DNA of 15,334 nucleotides from Candidatus Rifleibacteriota bacterium (GCA_029564115.1 JAKQQP010000031.1:1-15334), one strand, 5' to 3'; numbered from the stretch's first letter, positions 5,729 to 13,264 are shown. Made by a program: numbers and translations. Notes: generated from the letters alone by a model not told the origin.

Positions 5729-7272
5729 TGCAAAAGCAGACAGAGCAAAATACTGACACAACCCTTCCACCTGCCAGGTCTGCCCCTGACCCGGAACTTG
5801 TAGCGCAATACGGGCGAGAAGTCAAAGAAGAGCTGAAGACCTACCCGGCAGAAGGGAGAGAGCCGACAAAAAGAATATGGCAGCTTTCTGAATGGGAAGG
5901 CATAGGCTATTACCTCGACAACCCGCCCCCTGAACCAAAGCTGTTATTTCGCGGGAAAGGCTGGGAAATTCCTGACAAGTGCGTCACCTCGTTATTTGCG
6001 GCAGGCGCAACCGGCAAAACCTTTCTGGGCTTCCAGCTTGCGGCCTGCCTAGCGGCGGGCGTGAACCTTGGCCCTTTTGAAACATCGCAAATAATGAGGC
6101 CTGCAAAAAAAAAGAGGGTTCTTTATCTGTGCGGCGAAGACCCTCAAGACATAATCCATGCGAGAATAGCGGCTATTGTAAAGCACATGCCCGGCCTCGC
6201 AGATCGGAAAGCAGACCTGAGGCAAAATCTTGGCATTCACGCGCTTGTCGGCTTTGACAGAATACTGATAGCTTATGACCAGAAGGGGAACCCGACAACA
6301 ACAGAGGCTTACGATGCTCTGTGCTATTCGATTGAAAAAATCGGCGGCGTTGACGTTCTAGCCCTCGACCCCATGAACAAATTTTACGGCCTGAAGGAAA
6401 ACGACAACGCGCACGCGGCGGCGTGGATAGCCATGTTGGAAACTATTTCAGTCCGGTTTGATGCAGGCGTTCTTTTCGTCCACCACGAAAGCAAGGCGCA
6501 GAATCTGGATGGTGATATAAGAGCATCGTCCGGGCGCGGCGCGGGCGCTTTCAGGGATAGTGTCAGAGGGGTGTTGAGTATGGCGAGAATGACCGAGAAG
6601 CAGGCCAAACAATACGATTATCCCAAGGACTGGAACAAGATGGTCGCAGTATTCCCAAGCAAGGCGAACTTTACCGAAGAAGCAGCAGACGCGGCGTGGT
6701 TTGTGCGCGGCCCAGGCGGCGTTCTGCTTCCTGGCGATGTCAACAGCGGCACTAGAGAAAGAAACGAAGAAGCGGCAGCAGAGCTTTACACATTGCTGAA
6801 AGACGCTGTCACAGGACAGCTACTTGATAAACGCGGAAATCCAATACCCTGCACCAGCGATAGTCTAACGCTGCGTGGCCTGACCAAGGGAACCGGTAGC
6901 CCGGCTGAAATGGCAATTCGGGCAGCAATGAAGGAAGCCGGAGTCTCAAACATGACAAAAGAGCTAAATAGCCTAATTCTGAGACTGGAAGCTGAAAACA
7001 AAATTATCATCGACCGGGCAGAAGGCGGCAGAGGGCAAAACAAACACCGTGTAAACGTTATCGGTTACACCCCGCTGCAAGAGTCACCAGAGCCAGAATC
7101 TGGCGACCAGGACAAGGAAAATCAGCCGGACATTCCAGACCTGGCAGAAGGTGGAGCCGACGAAAAACCCAGCAATTCCAGGCAGCAGGATAACCCCATA
7201 AAGAAGCGGCCAAAAACCCGCGACAGGAGCCAGAAGCATGAGAAAAAATCACCCGACAGGAAAAGAAAATAA
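5728..7272 (+). CDS. RepA-type hexameric replicative helicase (RecA-fold ATPase)
   Basis: A 514-residue protein. Residues about 80 to 290 are a RecA-like ATPase of the plasmid RSF1010 RepA type. Walker A is GATGKT (93..98), a catalytic glutamate lies in CGEDP (residue 137), Walker B is VLALD (ending at residue 214), and VHHESK (251..256) and the SGRGAGAFRDSVRG segment (about 268) follow. Residues about 340 to 450 look like a winged-helix-type region, and the last 60 residues are disordered and strongly basic. RepA-type helicases unwind the origin and lead the fork; plasmid RepA acts with a primase and an iteron-binding initiator. Here iterons begin in the stop codon region and a primase follows, but no clear iteron-binding initiator is seen. 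The start overlaps the previous stop (TGATG) with a GGAGAG box ahead. Confidence 0.85.
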   Translation: MQKQTEQNTDTTLPPARSAPDPELVAQYGREVKEELKTYPAEGREPTKRIWQLSEWEGIGYYLDNPPPEPKLLFRGKGWEIPDKCVTSLFAAGATGKTFLGFQLAACLAAGVNLGPFETSQIMRPAKKKRVLYLCGEDPQDIIHARIAAIVKHMPGLADRKADLRQNLGIHALVGFDRILIAYDQKGNPTTTEAYDALCYSIEKIGGVDVLALDPMNKFYGLKENDNAHAAAWIAMLETISVRFDAGVLFVHHESKAQNLDGDIRASSGRGAGAFRDSVRGVLSMARMTEKQAKQYDYPKDWNKMVAVFPSKANFTEEAADAAWFVRGPGGVLLPGDVNSGTRERNEEAAAELYTLLKDAVTGQLLDKRGNPIPCTSDSLTLRGLTKGTGSPAEMAIRAAMKEAGVSNMTKELNSLILRLEAENKIIIDRAEGGRGQNKHRVNVIGYTPLQESPEPESGDQDKENQPDIPDLAEGGADEKPSNSRQQDNPIKKRPKTRDRSQKHEKKSPDRKRK

Positions 7273-7561
7273 GCCGGATTTTTAACTGTTTTCGTTGGCT
7301 TTTCCAGCTTATGCCCGCATGAACAAAGGGAAACGAACAAAATCTACAAGCTGGATTTTATCGGAGCAAAAAAACACAAATCCGGCTTTTTCCAGCCGCC
7401 TGAGCCGAAACAAAAGCTGGATTTTAGAAGCCGGATTTTTTGTGTAAATCCAGCTTTCTGTAAATCCAGCTTATTGCCGCACTGGTAGCGGATTACAGAG
7501 ACAAAAAAGAAGCTGGAAAAAAAACTACCCCTAAAGGGGTATAAAAAACCGAATCCAGCTT
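7271..7561 (+). repeat. iteron cluster AAGCYGGATTT, putative replication origin
   Basis: Copies of AAGC(C/T)GGATTT occur in both orientations. Forward copies: 7271..7281, 7348..7358, 7414..7424, 7428..7438. Reverse copies (AAATCCRGCTT): 7378..7388, 7446..7456, 7462..7472, and 7551..7561 with one change. Variants in which ATTT becomes AAAA lie at 7301..7310 and 7510..7519. Some copies face each other as near-perfect inverted repeats, for example 7428..7456. The region is AT-rich, is not coding and lies between helicase and primase. Iterons after rep are a known origin layout in plasmids and staphylococcal islands; that it is an origin here is inferred. Confidence 0.7.
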
Positions 7562-7583
7562 TCGGTTTTTTTACCCCCGGGGT
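7527..7583. terminator. three adjacent hairpins, the middle one a bidirectional terminator
   Basis: ACCCC-TAAA-GGGGT (7527..7540) is followed by an 11-bp perfect stem AAAAAACCGAA/TTCGGTTTTTT (7543..7553 with 7561..7571), whose 7-base loop is the core of an iteron. ACCCCCGGGGT (7573..7583) follows. The middle hairpin has A and T tracts on both sides and would terminate transcription either way, separating the helicase operon from the primase gene. ACCCC of the first and GGGGT of the third can also pair over the middle stem. Confidence 0.65.
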
Positions 7584-7631
7584 TTATTGGGCGCAAAATT
7601 TCATACCAGGTTAACAAGGACAGATAAAACC

Positions 7632-8867
7632 ATGAACATACTCGACTACCTCAGAAATAAATGCATCGAACCGAAACAAGTAACCGCAGCAGGGGAGCAT
7701 GCTTCACCTTGCCCGGCCTGTGGTGGGGAAGACAGGTTTGTTATTCCAGCAGATACCGGCCGCTGGTTCTGTAGACGATGCAGCCCGAAAGGCGGTGACA
7801 TCATCGACCTGATCAAATTGGTAGAGGGCGTTGACTTCAAAACAGCCCGCGACATGTCAGGCAAGATCACACAAGCGCCCGCATCTGTCTCTACTTTCTA
7901 CCGGCACCTTTCTCCACCTGCCAGGCAGGCTTTGAAGCGAATAGAGCCGCCCCCGGCCGCCTGGCAGAACGCTGCCGCCGATTTTATCGAGAGATCACAC
8001 CAGGCTTTACTGAAACACGAGCGGGCGTTATCCTGGCTGAAGTCTGCCCGGCTGATCGAACTGGAAACGGTGAAGCGGTTTAAGCTTGGTTTGAACGAGA
8101 AAAGCGCTTATGAGCCACGGCAGAAGTGGGGTTTACCTGAACAGATCGACCAAAAGACCGGTCGGCCCAAAATGATGTGGTTGCCCAACGGCCTTGTCAT
8201 TCCGCGCCATGACGAGACAGGCGGGCTGATTCAAGTTAAAATCAGGCAAAAGCCCCAGGTGCCACCATTCGTATTCCTGCCAGGCAGCAGTGAGGCGCAA
8301 GCGTTTTACGGCCAGACCAGACCGACGTTTGTTGTAGTTGAATCTGAGCTCGATGCCATTCTCATCTGGCAGGAGGCAGGCGATCTGGTAACCCCGATAT
8401 CTACCGGCGGTGTCTCGATGAAGCCAGATCAGGCATCGGTTAAAACAATGGCGGCCGGTGAGTTGGTGCTTATCAGCTTTGACTCAGACGGTGCAGGGAA
8501 AAACCCGGCCGTTCTTGCGGCGTGGCGTTCAGCATTGCCTGATTGTCGCATATTCCCGATTCCGTCAAAATATGGCAAAGATCATACAGACGCATGTTTG
8601 AATGGCATGGACTTACGGGCCTGGATAATGGTTGGTTTGAACTCCCCGACAAAAACTATTGCGACTAAGATAACCGCAAGCGAATTGCAGCCCCGTGATG
8701 GAGTCGAAAACGGGCCAGGGGTAGTTGAACCTGTCAGGCAAGAAACGAACGCAATAGCAGGCACAGAAACACAAAAAAGCAAACATCAACCTGACGCTGC
8801 GGAGCAGGAATTAATTTTAAATGTTACCACCGACGACTTTCTGACCCACCCACCGACGAAAACCTGA
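7632..8867 (+). pseudogene. zinc-finger/Toprim primase, 3' end replaced by an IS21-type insertion
   Basis: The frame encodes 411 residues, of which the first 396 are native and the last 15 come from the transposon end, which also supplies the stop (TGA at 8865). Cys27, Cys30, Cys47 and Cys50 (CPAC, CRRC) form a CHC2-like primase zinc finger. A Toprim domain spans about 230 to 335, with Glu237 (VVVESELDA) and Asp284/Asp286 (SFDSDGAG). The protein resembles DnaG/P4-alpha-type primases and would make primers for the helicase. Both recognisable domains survive, so the truncated protein may still work; 52 native C-terminal residues are cut off and lie at 13037..13193. ATG 7632 is chosen because MNILDYLR opens the conserved region and AAGGA lies 11 bases ahead. 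Confidence 0.85.
8815..8821. repeat. left target-site duplication TTTTAAA
   Basis: This 7-bp sequence directly abuts the 5'-TG of the IS21-type element and is repeated exactly at 13030..13036. IS21-family elements make 4 to 8 bp duplications. Confidence 0.9.
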
Positions 8868-8872
8868 CCCAC
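8827..8872 (+). repeat. tandem 23-bp repeats in the left transposon end
   Basis: The 23-base units 8827..8849 and 8850..8872 share CCACCGACGA, four variable bases and CTGACCCAC. A further AGACCCAC lies at 8910..8917. The right end shows the same spacing: GGGTCA at 13004 and GGGTCC at 12981, 23 bases apart. These are likely transposase binding sites, as multiple terminal repeats are known in IS21-family ends. Confidence 0.75.
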
Positions 8873-9072
8873 TTTTTCGGTGCCCGGTTTTTAAATTAAC
8901 GATTAGCTCAGACCCACCCTCGCAGTTTAATCTCATCCATTTTTTAAGCCTTTGCTTGCGGAGATTTTTGCCGTAGCCGAAATTCTTTCAATGGGGCTTT
9001 CGTTTTATCGTCCATTGCCCTGTGAGCAGAGCAGAATGCTTCTGTTCATCTATTACGGCAGGTGATTTTTTG

Positions 9073-9618
9073 ATGGGTCGTGTCTGCAGCAATTGCGGGA
9101 AGTTGTTTTTGCCTTGCCGCTCGGTTCCCGGGCAGTCTTTTTGCGGTAATCCGGCCTGTCAGCGTGCAAGAAAGCGCATCTGGCAAAAGCAGAAACTGGC
9201 CTCAGATACTGATTATCGTGACAATCAGAAGTCTTCTCAGAAGGCCTGGCGTGCGGCTAATTCTGAATATATGCGCGAATACCGTGCCCATCACCATGAC
9301 TATGTTGTCAAAAACCGCATACAGCAAAGCGAACGTAACAAAAGTCGCAAAAAAATACTTGAGCCGGCGGCGATTTTAACGCCTTCCAGCTCGTCGCTAA
9401 TTGTAAAGATGGACGAGATCAAATCCGCTCTATCAAGCCTTCTTGAGCCAATGCAGCCAACTTTTTTCAACCCGGGTTTTATTGTAAAGATGGACGAGTT
9501 CAATTCTTATAAACAGCCGCTTTCAGTAATACTTCACGGTTCTATTTTTTCCGGGGTTGATTGTAAAGAGATGACCAGCTCGCCATGCCGGCCCCGGCTG
9601 ATTAGACTTTGGCCATGA
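9073..9618 (+). CDS. transposon-borne treble-clef-like zinc protein
   Basis: A 181-residue protein. Residues 5 to 24 hold CSNCGKLFLPCRSVPGQSFC, followed by NPACQRARKRIWQKQK, so four to five cysteines form a zinc knuckle like those of small DNA-associated proteins. A highly charged, tyrosine-rich segment follows (DYRDNQKSSQKAWRAANSEYMREYRAHHHDY) with a repeated spacing of W/Y and basic residues that suggests nucleic-acid contact. The last 80 residues are poorly conserved in character and contain the repeated DNA element described separately. The ATG at 9073 is chosen because it sits just before the cysteine motif with CAGGTGA seven to eight bases ahead. Its stop overlaps the ParB-like start (ATGA). 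Function is unknown; it may help target selection or regulation. Confidence 0.7.
   Translation: MGRVCSNCGKLFLPCRSVPGQSFCGNPACQRARKRIWQKQKLASDTDYRDNQKSSQKAWRAANSEYMREYRAHHHDYVVKNRIQQSERNKSRKKILEPAAILTPSSSSLIVKMDEIKSALSSLLEPMQPTFFNPGFIVKMDEFNSYKQPLSVILHGSIFSGVDCKEMTSSPCRPRLIRLWP
9400..9568 (+). repeat. three ATTGTAAAGA repeats at about 80-bp spacing
   Basis: ATTGTAAAGATGGACGAG occurs exactly at 9400..9417 and 9481..9498, and a shortened form ATTGTAAAGA at 9560..9569, with starts 81 and 79 bases apart. They lie in the 3' part of the zinc-protein gene just ahead of the ParB-like start. In the protein two copies read IVKMDE; the third is in another frame, which favours selection at DNA level. Confidence 0.7.
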
Positions 9619-10478
9619 GTAATGAAATCCATGACATAAACCTTTCACAGATCGGCGAATCTTATGCATCTCTTCGCATAATCAATGCACGTGCCGAAGC
9701 CGGCATGCTGCGTTCGATAGAATCTTTCGGGCAGATGAGCCCGGTCGTCTGCCTGAAAACGCCTGGGGGGGATGAACTCATTGATGGCTTTAAGCGGCTT
9801 CGGGCCTTGCGTTGGTTAAAGGTCTCAACGATCAAGTGTGTCTTCGTTGATGCAGCCCCTCGCGTTGGCAAGGCTCGAATTATCCAGCTGAATCAGGCCT
9901 CAAAGTCTATAAGTGACATCGAAGAGGCCTTGGTTCTGCAGTCTTTGCACCGGCAAGAAAAGTTATCTCAGGCCGAAATAGCACTTCTTACTGGCCGGGG
10001 CAGGAGCTGGGTCTGCCGCAGAATCGCATTGATAGAAAAGCTGGCAGATGAAGTTCAGGAGCATATTCGGCTGGGTCTGATTTCTACGAGCGTTGGGCGG
10101 TTACTTTCATCATTGCCCCGGGGCAACCAGGTCGAAGTTTTAAAGGCTGTCCTCAAAAATCATCTTGGGAAACGTGCTGTCGAAAGACTGGTGCGTCAAC
10201 TTCTGGCTCTGCCGGTATCGCAATGGTCCCTGCCTCTTTACAATGCCTGGTCGTGTGCTTCGCCTGACACCAAGGGTGATTATGAGCCTTGTGACAGGTT
10301 TCCCGGCTTGTTGAAAAGCCTGTTACGTCTGCAGAAAGCCGTAATCTCGGGGGCCAGGGAGGCTTTAACCGATAAAGCTTCTTTGCCGGGTGGGTTGCTG
10401 GAGATCGTTCTGACCACCACTCAAACTCTTGAGTCTTTACTTACACGCCTTACCCAGGAAAAAATTCTGGAGGACTGA
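9615..10478 (+). CDS. ParB-like protein carried by the transposon
   Basis: A 287-residue protein. Residues about 7 to 82 are a ParB/Srx-type N-terminal domain: INLSQIGESYASLRI, the SIESFGQMSPVVCL segment and ELIDGFKRLRALRWL, the counterpart of the GxRRxxA box but with DGFKRLRA. Residues about 100 to 142 hold the ParB helix-turn-helix (EEALVLQSLHRQEKLSQAEIALLTGRGRSW). The C-terminal 140 residues are helical and unlike chromosomal ParB dimerisation domains. ParB-family proteins bind DNA sites, and classical members are CTP-dependent clamps; whether this one binds CTP is not shown. No ParA is present. It begins in an ATGA overlap and its stop lies three bases before the IstA start, so it is co-expressed with the transposase and plausibly helps recognise ends or targets. 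Confidence 0.85.
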   Translation: MSNEIHDINLSQIGESYASLRIINARAEAGMLRSIESFGQMSPVVCLKTPGGDELIDGFKRLRALRWLKVSTIKCVFVDAAPRVGKARIIQLNQASKSISDIEEALVLQSLHRQEKLSQAEIALLTGRGRSWVCRRIALIEKLADEVQEHIRLGLISTSVGRLLSSLPRGNQVEVLKAVLKNHLGKRAVERLVRQLLALPVSQWSLPLYNAWSCASPDTKGDYEPCDRFPGLLKSLLRLQKAVISGAREALTDKASLPGGLLEIVLTTTQTLESLLTRLTQEKILED

Positions 10479-10481
10479 TAG

Positions 10482-12089
10482 ATGGTGCTTATTTTTAGCA
10501 GCAGGCAGGCATTCGAGCAGGAAATCATTCTGCTTTTTCGTGACGGGAAATCAATAAGGTTTCTGTCTCGGGCATTCAACATCAGCCGCAACACTGTACG
10601 GCGCATTCTGCGTGATCATGAGGCCAGTCGCGCCAGCCAGCATGAAATTCTGCCGATCAGGCAGACGCGCAAAAGCAAGCTTGATGAGTTTAACGACCGT
10701 ATCACTGAGATATTGAAAGAGTTTCCGGCTATTACCGGGCAACGTATCTTTGAGGAGTTGGTAAAAGATGGTTACGATGGTGGTGTCAGCATTTTGCGCG
10801 ACCATCTGCGGAAAATCCGTGTTGTAGAGAAAGAGCCGGTTATTCGTTTCGAAACGGGACCAGGGCATCAGGGGCAGATGGACTGGAGTCCTTATACGAT
10901 TCCATTTACCAGGACAGGCCCGGCTGGGGTTCAGTGTTTCTCTTATATTCTTGGGCATTCAAGGCGGCATTTTATAGAGTTCTGCGCCCGTCATGATTTT
11001 TTTACGCTGATACGCCGGCATCTGCAGGCTTTCGAATATTTCGGCGGCGTTCCGGCAGAATGTCTGTATGACAACGAGAAAACCGTAGTCTTACGCTGGG
11101 AAGCGGGGAAGCCGGTGTTTAACCCTGCATTTACGGCTTTTATCACACATTACAACTGTCGACCGGTTGCCTGCAGAGTTGGAAGTCCACAGACCAAAGG
11201 CAAGATAGAAAGGCCGTTTCAGCATGTAGAGGGCAACCTTCTATGCGGAAGAAAATTTCAGGACATCGAGGACCTTCGTGCAACCGCACGCTGGTGGCTT
11301 GAAAATATTTCAGACCGGCATATTCATGATACTACCGGGCGTGCGCCAATCGAGCATTTTCTTGAAAATGAGAAATCTGCTCTTCAGCCGTTGCCCGGCT
11401 TCCCGTATGACTGCTCTGAAGTTCGACTGGCGGTCTGTAACAGTGAGAGTCTGGTGACATTCGAGACTAACCGTTACTCGGTTCCAACCGGCTACATCGG
11501 CGATATTCTCAGTATCAAAGCCGGAGAAAGAGAGATTAAAATCTACAGTCATGAGCTGAAGCTGCTTGCTAAGCATGAGCGCCGACCGGCAGGTGAAAAT
11601 TCTCTTGTCGAAGACCCGTCACACCATCGTGTTAAGCGCGAAAAATATGGCCTTGAGCCGGTCAAAGAAGCATTCCTGAGTCTTGGGGATGGTGCGCCGG
11701 AGTTTTTAGCCGGTCTTGAGAGAAAATTTCCAAGAAACGTAGGCTTTCAGGTCAGGCATATCTTGAACCTAAAGACTCAGTTCAACAGCGATGATATTTA
11801 CAGTGCCATGCTGCATGCCGCCCGCTATGCTTCGTATGACGCAAAAGCAGTCGAGAGAATTCTGGCGGTCAAGGCTCAGCCAAGAACCCTTGAGTCAATC
11901 AGAAACGAAAAAGCCCGGCAGCAACTTGCAGAAACCCTGCCCGAAATCAAACAACGGCCACTGCATGAATACAGTGAGCTGTTTCAAACACAGGAAACCA
12001 ACCATGAAAACACCACAAACGCTGGCCATGATCAAAGGCCATCTGCAGACTCTGAAGCTGAAGAAAATACTGGCAAAGCTCGACAGTGA
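10482..12089 (+). CDS. istA: IS21-family transposase IstA
   Basis: A 535-residue DDE transposase that would cut and join the transposon ends. Residues 20 to 45 form the N-terminal helix-turn-helix (KSIRFLSRAFNISRNTVRRILR). The catalytic triad is visible as Asp134 (GQMDW), Asp197 (CLYDNEK) and Glu243 (GKIERPFQ), spacings of 63 and 46, within an RNase H fold at about 125 to 290. The Mu-type C-terminal beta domain follows (SLVTFETNRYSVP). Length is normal for the family and no frameshift is seen. It starts three bases after the ParB-like stop behind CTGGAGG. Its last 86 bases overlap the IstB gene in a different frame, the usual istA/istB coupling. Confidence 0.97.
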   Translation: MVLIFSSRQAFEQEIILLFRDGKSIRFLSRAFNISRNTVRRILRDHEASRASQHEILPIRQTRKSKLDEFNDRITEILKEFPAITGQRIFEELVKDGYDGGVSILRDHLRKIRVVEKEPVIRFETGPGHQGQMDWSPYTIPFTRTGPAGVQCFSYILGHSRRHFIEFCARHDFFTLIRRHLQAFEYFGGVPAECLYDNEKTVVLRWEAGKPVFNPAFTAFITHYNCRPVACRVGSPQTKGKIERPFQHVEGNLLCGRKFQDIEDLRATARWWLENISDRHIHDTTGRAPIEHFLENEKSALQPLPGFPYDCSEVRLAVCNSESLVTFETNRYSVPTGYIGDILSIKAGEREIKIYSHELKLLAKHERRPAGENSLVEDPSHHRVKREKYGLEPVKEAFLSLGDGAPEFLAGLERKFPRNVGFQVRHILNLKTQFNSDDIYSAMLHAARYASYDAKAVERILAVKAQPRTLESIRNEKARQQLAETLPEIKQRPLHEYSELFQTQETNHENTTNAGHDQRPSADSEAEENTGKARQ

Positions 12090-12822
12090 AATGGCATGGG
12101 CTGCTCAAAACAACCCACCTCCGTCAGAATTTCTTGAGAGAATATTGGCAATAGAAGCTCAGGACCTTGTTGATCGGCGCATAGAAAGAAGAATTCGTGA
12201 GGCAAAACTGCCGGACCGCAAACTCCTGGCTGAATTCGACTTTAAATTCCAGACCGGCGTTGATAAAGCTCAGATTATGGAACTGGCAAAGCTTGATTTC
12301 GTCGCCAGAAAACAGGGGCTGATTCTGGCCGGGGCTTCCGGAACAGGCAAAAGTCATATCGCCAAAGCTCTGCTCCTGCTTGCCTGCGCGAAATCATACC
12401 GGTGTCGCTACACCACCGGCGGCAGTATGCTCACAGATCTTATGGCCGGACTGGCCGATAACTCCATTCAAAAACGCTTAAAACAATACACTGCGCCTGA
12501 AATACTGCTTATAGATGAAGTCGGCCTCGACAGACTTGAACAACACGAGGCCAGGCACGCCGGTCTGTTCCACAAAGTCATTGATGGACGCTACTGCAAA
12601 GGGGCGACTCTTGTCACGACCAACATCGACTTCAAAGATCTCGGCGATTATCTCGGAGACCCCGTCACTACAACTGCTTTGGTCGACCGCATGATTCATC
12701 ATTCAATACTTATTACAATTCAAGGCCCAAGCTGGAGAATGCATGAATCCAGAAAACTCAACGCAAAGCCAAAAGAACAGAAAACACAAAAAAACTTACC
12801 AATCGAGAGCCAGACAGCTTAA
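12004..12822 (+). CDS. istB: IS21-family AAA+ helper ATPase IstB
   Basis: A 272-residue ATPase that in IS21 systems assembles on target DNA and activates IstA. The N-terminal helices (HLQTLKLKKILAKLD, FLERILAIEAQDLVDRR) are typical of IstB. Walker A is GASGTGKS (110..117), Walker B is ILLIDEVG (Asp171, Glu172), sensor I is LVTTN (about 203..207), and an arginine-finger-like VDRM lies at 227..230. The ATG at 12004 is preferred to upstream in-frame starts because it gives the normal IstB N-terminus (KTPQTLAMIKGHLQTLKL) and has an AGGA box 8 to 12 bases ahead. The C-terminal 30 residues are basic and probably disordered. Confidence 0.97.
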   Translation: MKTPQTLAMIKGHLQTLKLKKILAKLDSEMAWAAQNNPPPSEFLERILAIEAQDLVDRRIERRIREAKLPDRKLLAEFDFKFQTGVDKAQIMELAKLDFVARKQGLILAGASGTGKSHIAKALLLLACAKSYRCRYTTGGSMLTDLMAGLADNSIQKRLKQYTAPEILLIDEVGLDRLEQHEARHAGLFHKVIDGRYCKGATLVTTNIDFKDLGDYLGDPVTTTALVDRMIHHSILITIQGPSWRMHESRKLNAKPKEQKTQKNLPIESQTA

Positions 12823-12844
12823 ATAAAAGGGCACGACCAAAAAC

Positions 12845-12879
12845 GCCCACCGGCAATGTGAAACCGCCGGTGGGCATTT
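12845..12879 (+). terminator. rho-independent terminator of the transposon operon
   Basis: GCCCACCGGC (12845..12854) pairs perfectly with GCCGGTGGGC (12866..12875) around an 11-base loop, followed by ATTTTATATT. It lies 22 bases after the IstB stop. Confidence 0.75.
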
Positions 12880-12980
12880 TATATTAAACGGAAAGCGGAT
12901 TAACAAAACAAAAACAGCCAGAAAAAGCACATCAATCGGCGAACCTGAACTCAAAAAATCTAAAACCTGCAACTTTGGCC

Positions 12981-13029
12981 GGGTCCAATAAAAAACGAGT
13001 AGAGGGTCAGAAATTAATCGGCGTTAGCA
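12981..13029 (-). repeat. right end of the IS21-type transposon
   Basis: The right terminal repeat ends in CA at 13029. Inverted, it begins TGCTAACGCCGA and continues to TTTCTGACCC, then 23 bases on to GGACCC (12981..12986 on the plus strand as GGGTCC). This mirrors the left end. Confidence 0.85.
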
Positions 13030-13036
13030 TTTTAAA
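13030..13036. repeat. right target-site duplication TTTTAAA
   Basis: An exact copy of 8815..8821 on the other side of the transposon. Confidence 0.9.
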
Positions 13037-13193
13037 GGCAATCGCACTGGCAGACCGAACCTGGGGGGTGTATCGAACAGAGATTAGTCGGGCGCTCGAC
13101 AAACTCGACGCCTGTCAGGCAAATGACCGCCCCTTTGTGTTGTCGATGCTCGCAGCAACAATTAAAGATGCAGAGTCAGTTTTGCCCCGGTAG
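13037..13193 (+). pseudogene. 3' remnant of the interrupted primase gene
   Basis: Joining base 8821 to base 13037 continues the primase frame as codon AAG and runs without a stop for 52 residues (KAIALADRTWGVYRTEI, then ALDKLDACQAN, DRPFVLSMLAATI) to TAG at 13191..13193. The complete ancestral gene would be 448 codons plus stop. The remnant has no ribosome binding site of its own; a possible ATG-less read-through frame begins in the transposon end but is probably not translated. The lost tail is helical and could be a helicase- or partner-binding domain, as in other primases (inference). Confidence 0.88.
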
Positions 13194-13204
13194 TTAAAAA
13201 AGCC

Positions 13205-13231
13205 TGTTCATTTCTGTTCAGACCCCGTTCA
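13205..13231 (+). repeat. phased GTTCA repeats, module A
   Basis: TGTTCA at 13205 and 13215 and CGTTCA at 13226 are spaced 10 and 11 bases apart, close to one helical turn, and are enclosed by inverted arms GCCTGTT (13202..13208) and AACAGGC (13235..13241). Confidence 0.55.
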
Positions 13232-13264
13232 GGAAACAGGCGTCCGGATCAGCCGGAACCTGCC

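Larger units (their letters stand above)
8822..13029 (+). mobile_element. IS21-family transposon with two accessory genes, 4208 bp
   Basis: The ends are 5'-TG...CA-3'. The outer 26 bases of the two ends match at 20 of 26 positions in inverted orientation (8822..8847 against 13004..13029), including a perfect TTTCTGACCC/GGGTCAGAAA core. A 7-bp direct repeat TTTTAAA flanks the element. Excision with one duplication restores the primase frame, which proves insertion into a once-intact gene. Inside, four plus-strand genes form one operon: zinc protein, ParB-like, IstA and IstB, closed by a terminator. A normal IS21 element is about 2 to 2.5 kb with istA and istB only; the extra 1.5 kb is the accessory pair. 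Confidence 0.93.

Noticed and set aside
8865..8870. The TGACCC at the primase stop codon as the outer transposon boundary
   Set aside because: No target duplication fits there. The inverted similarity extends outward to 8822 and 13029, where TG/CA ends and a perfect 7-bp duplication are found.
12975..13193. A free-standing 72-residue gene across the right transposon end
   Set aside because: The first 20 codons are transposon end sequence and the rest is the displaced primase tail; there is no ribosome binding site.
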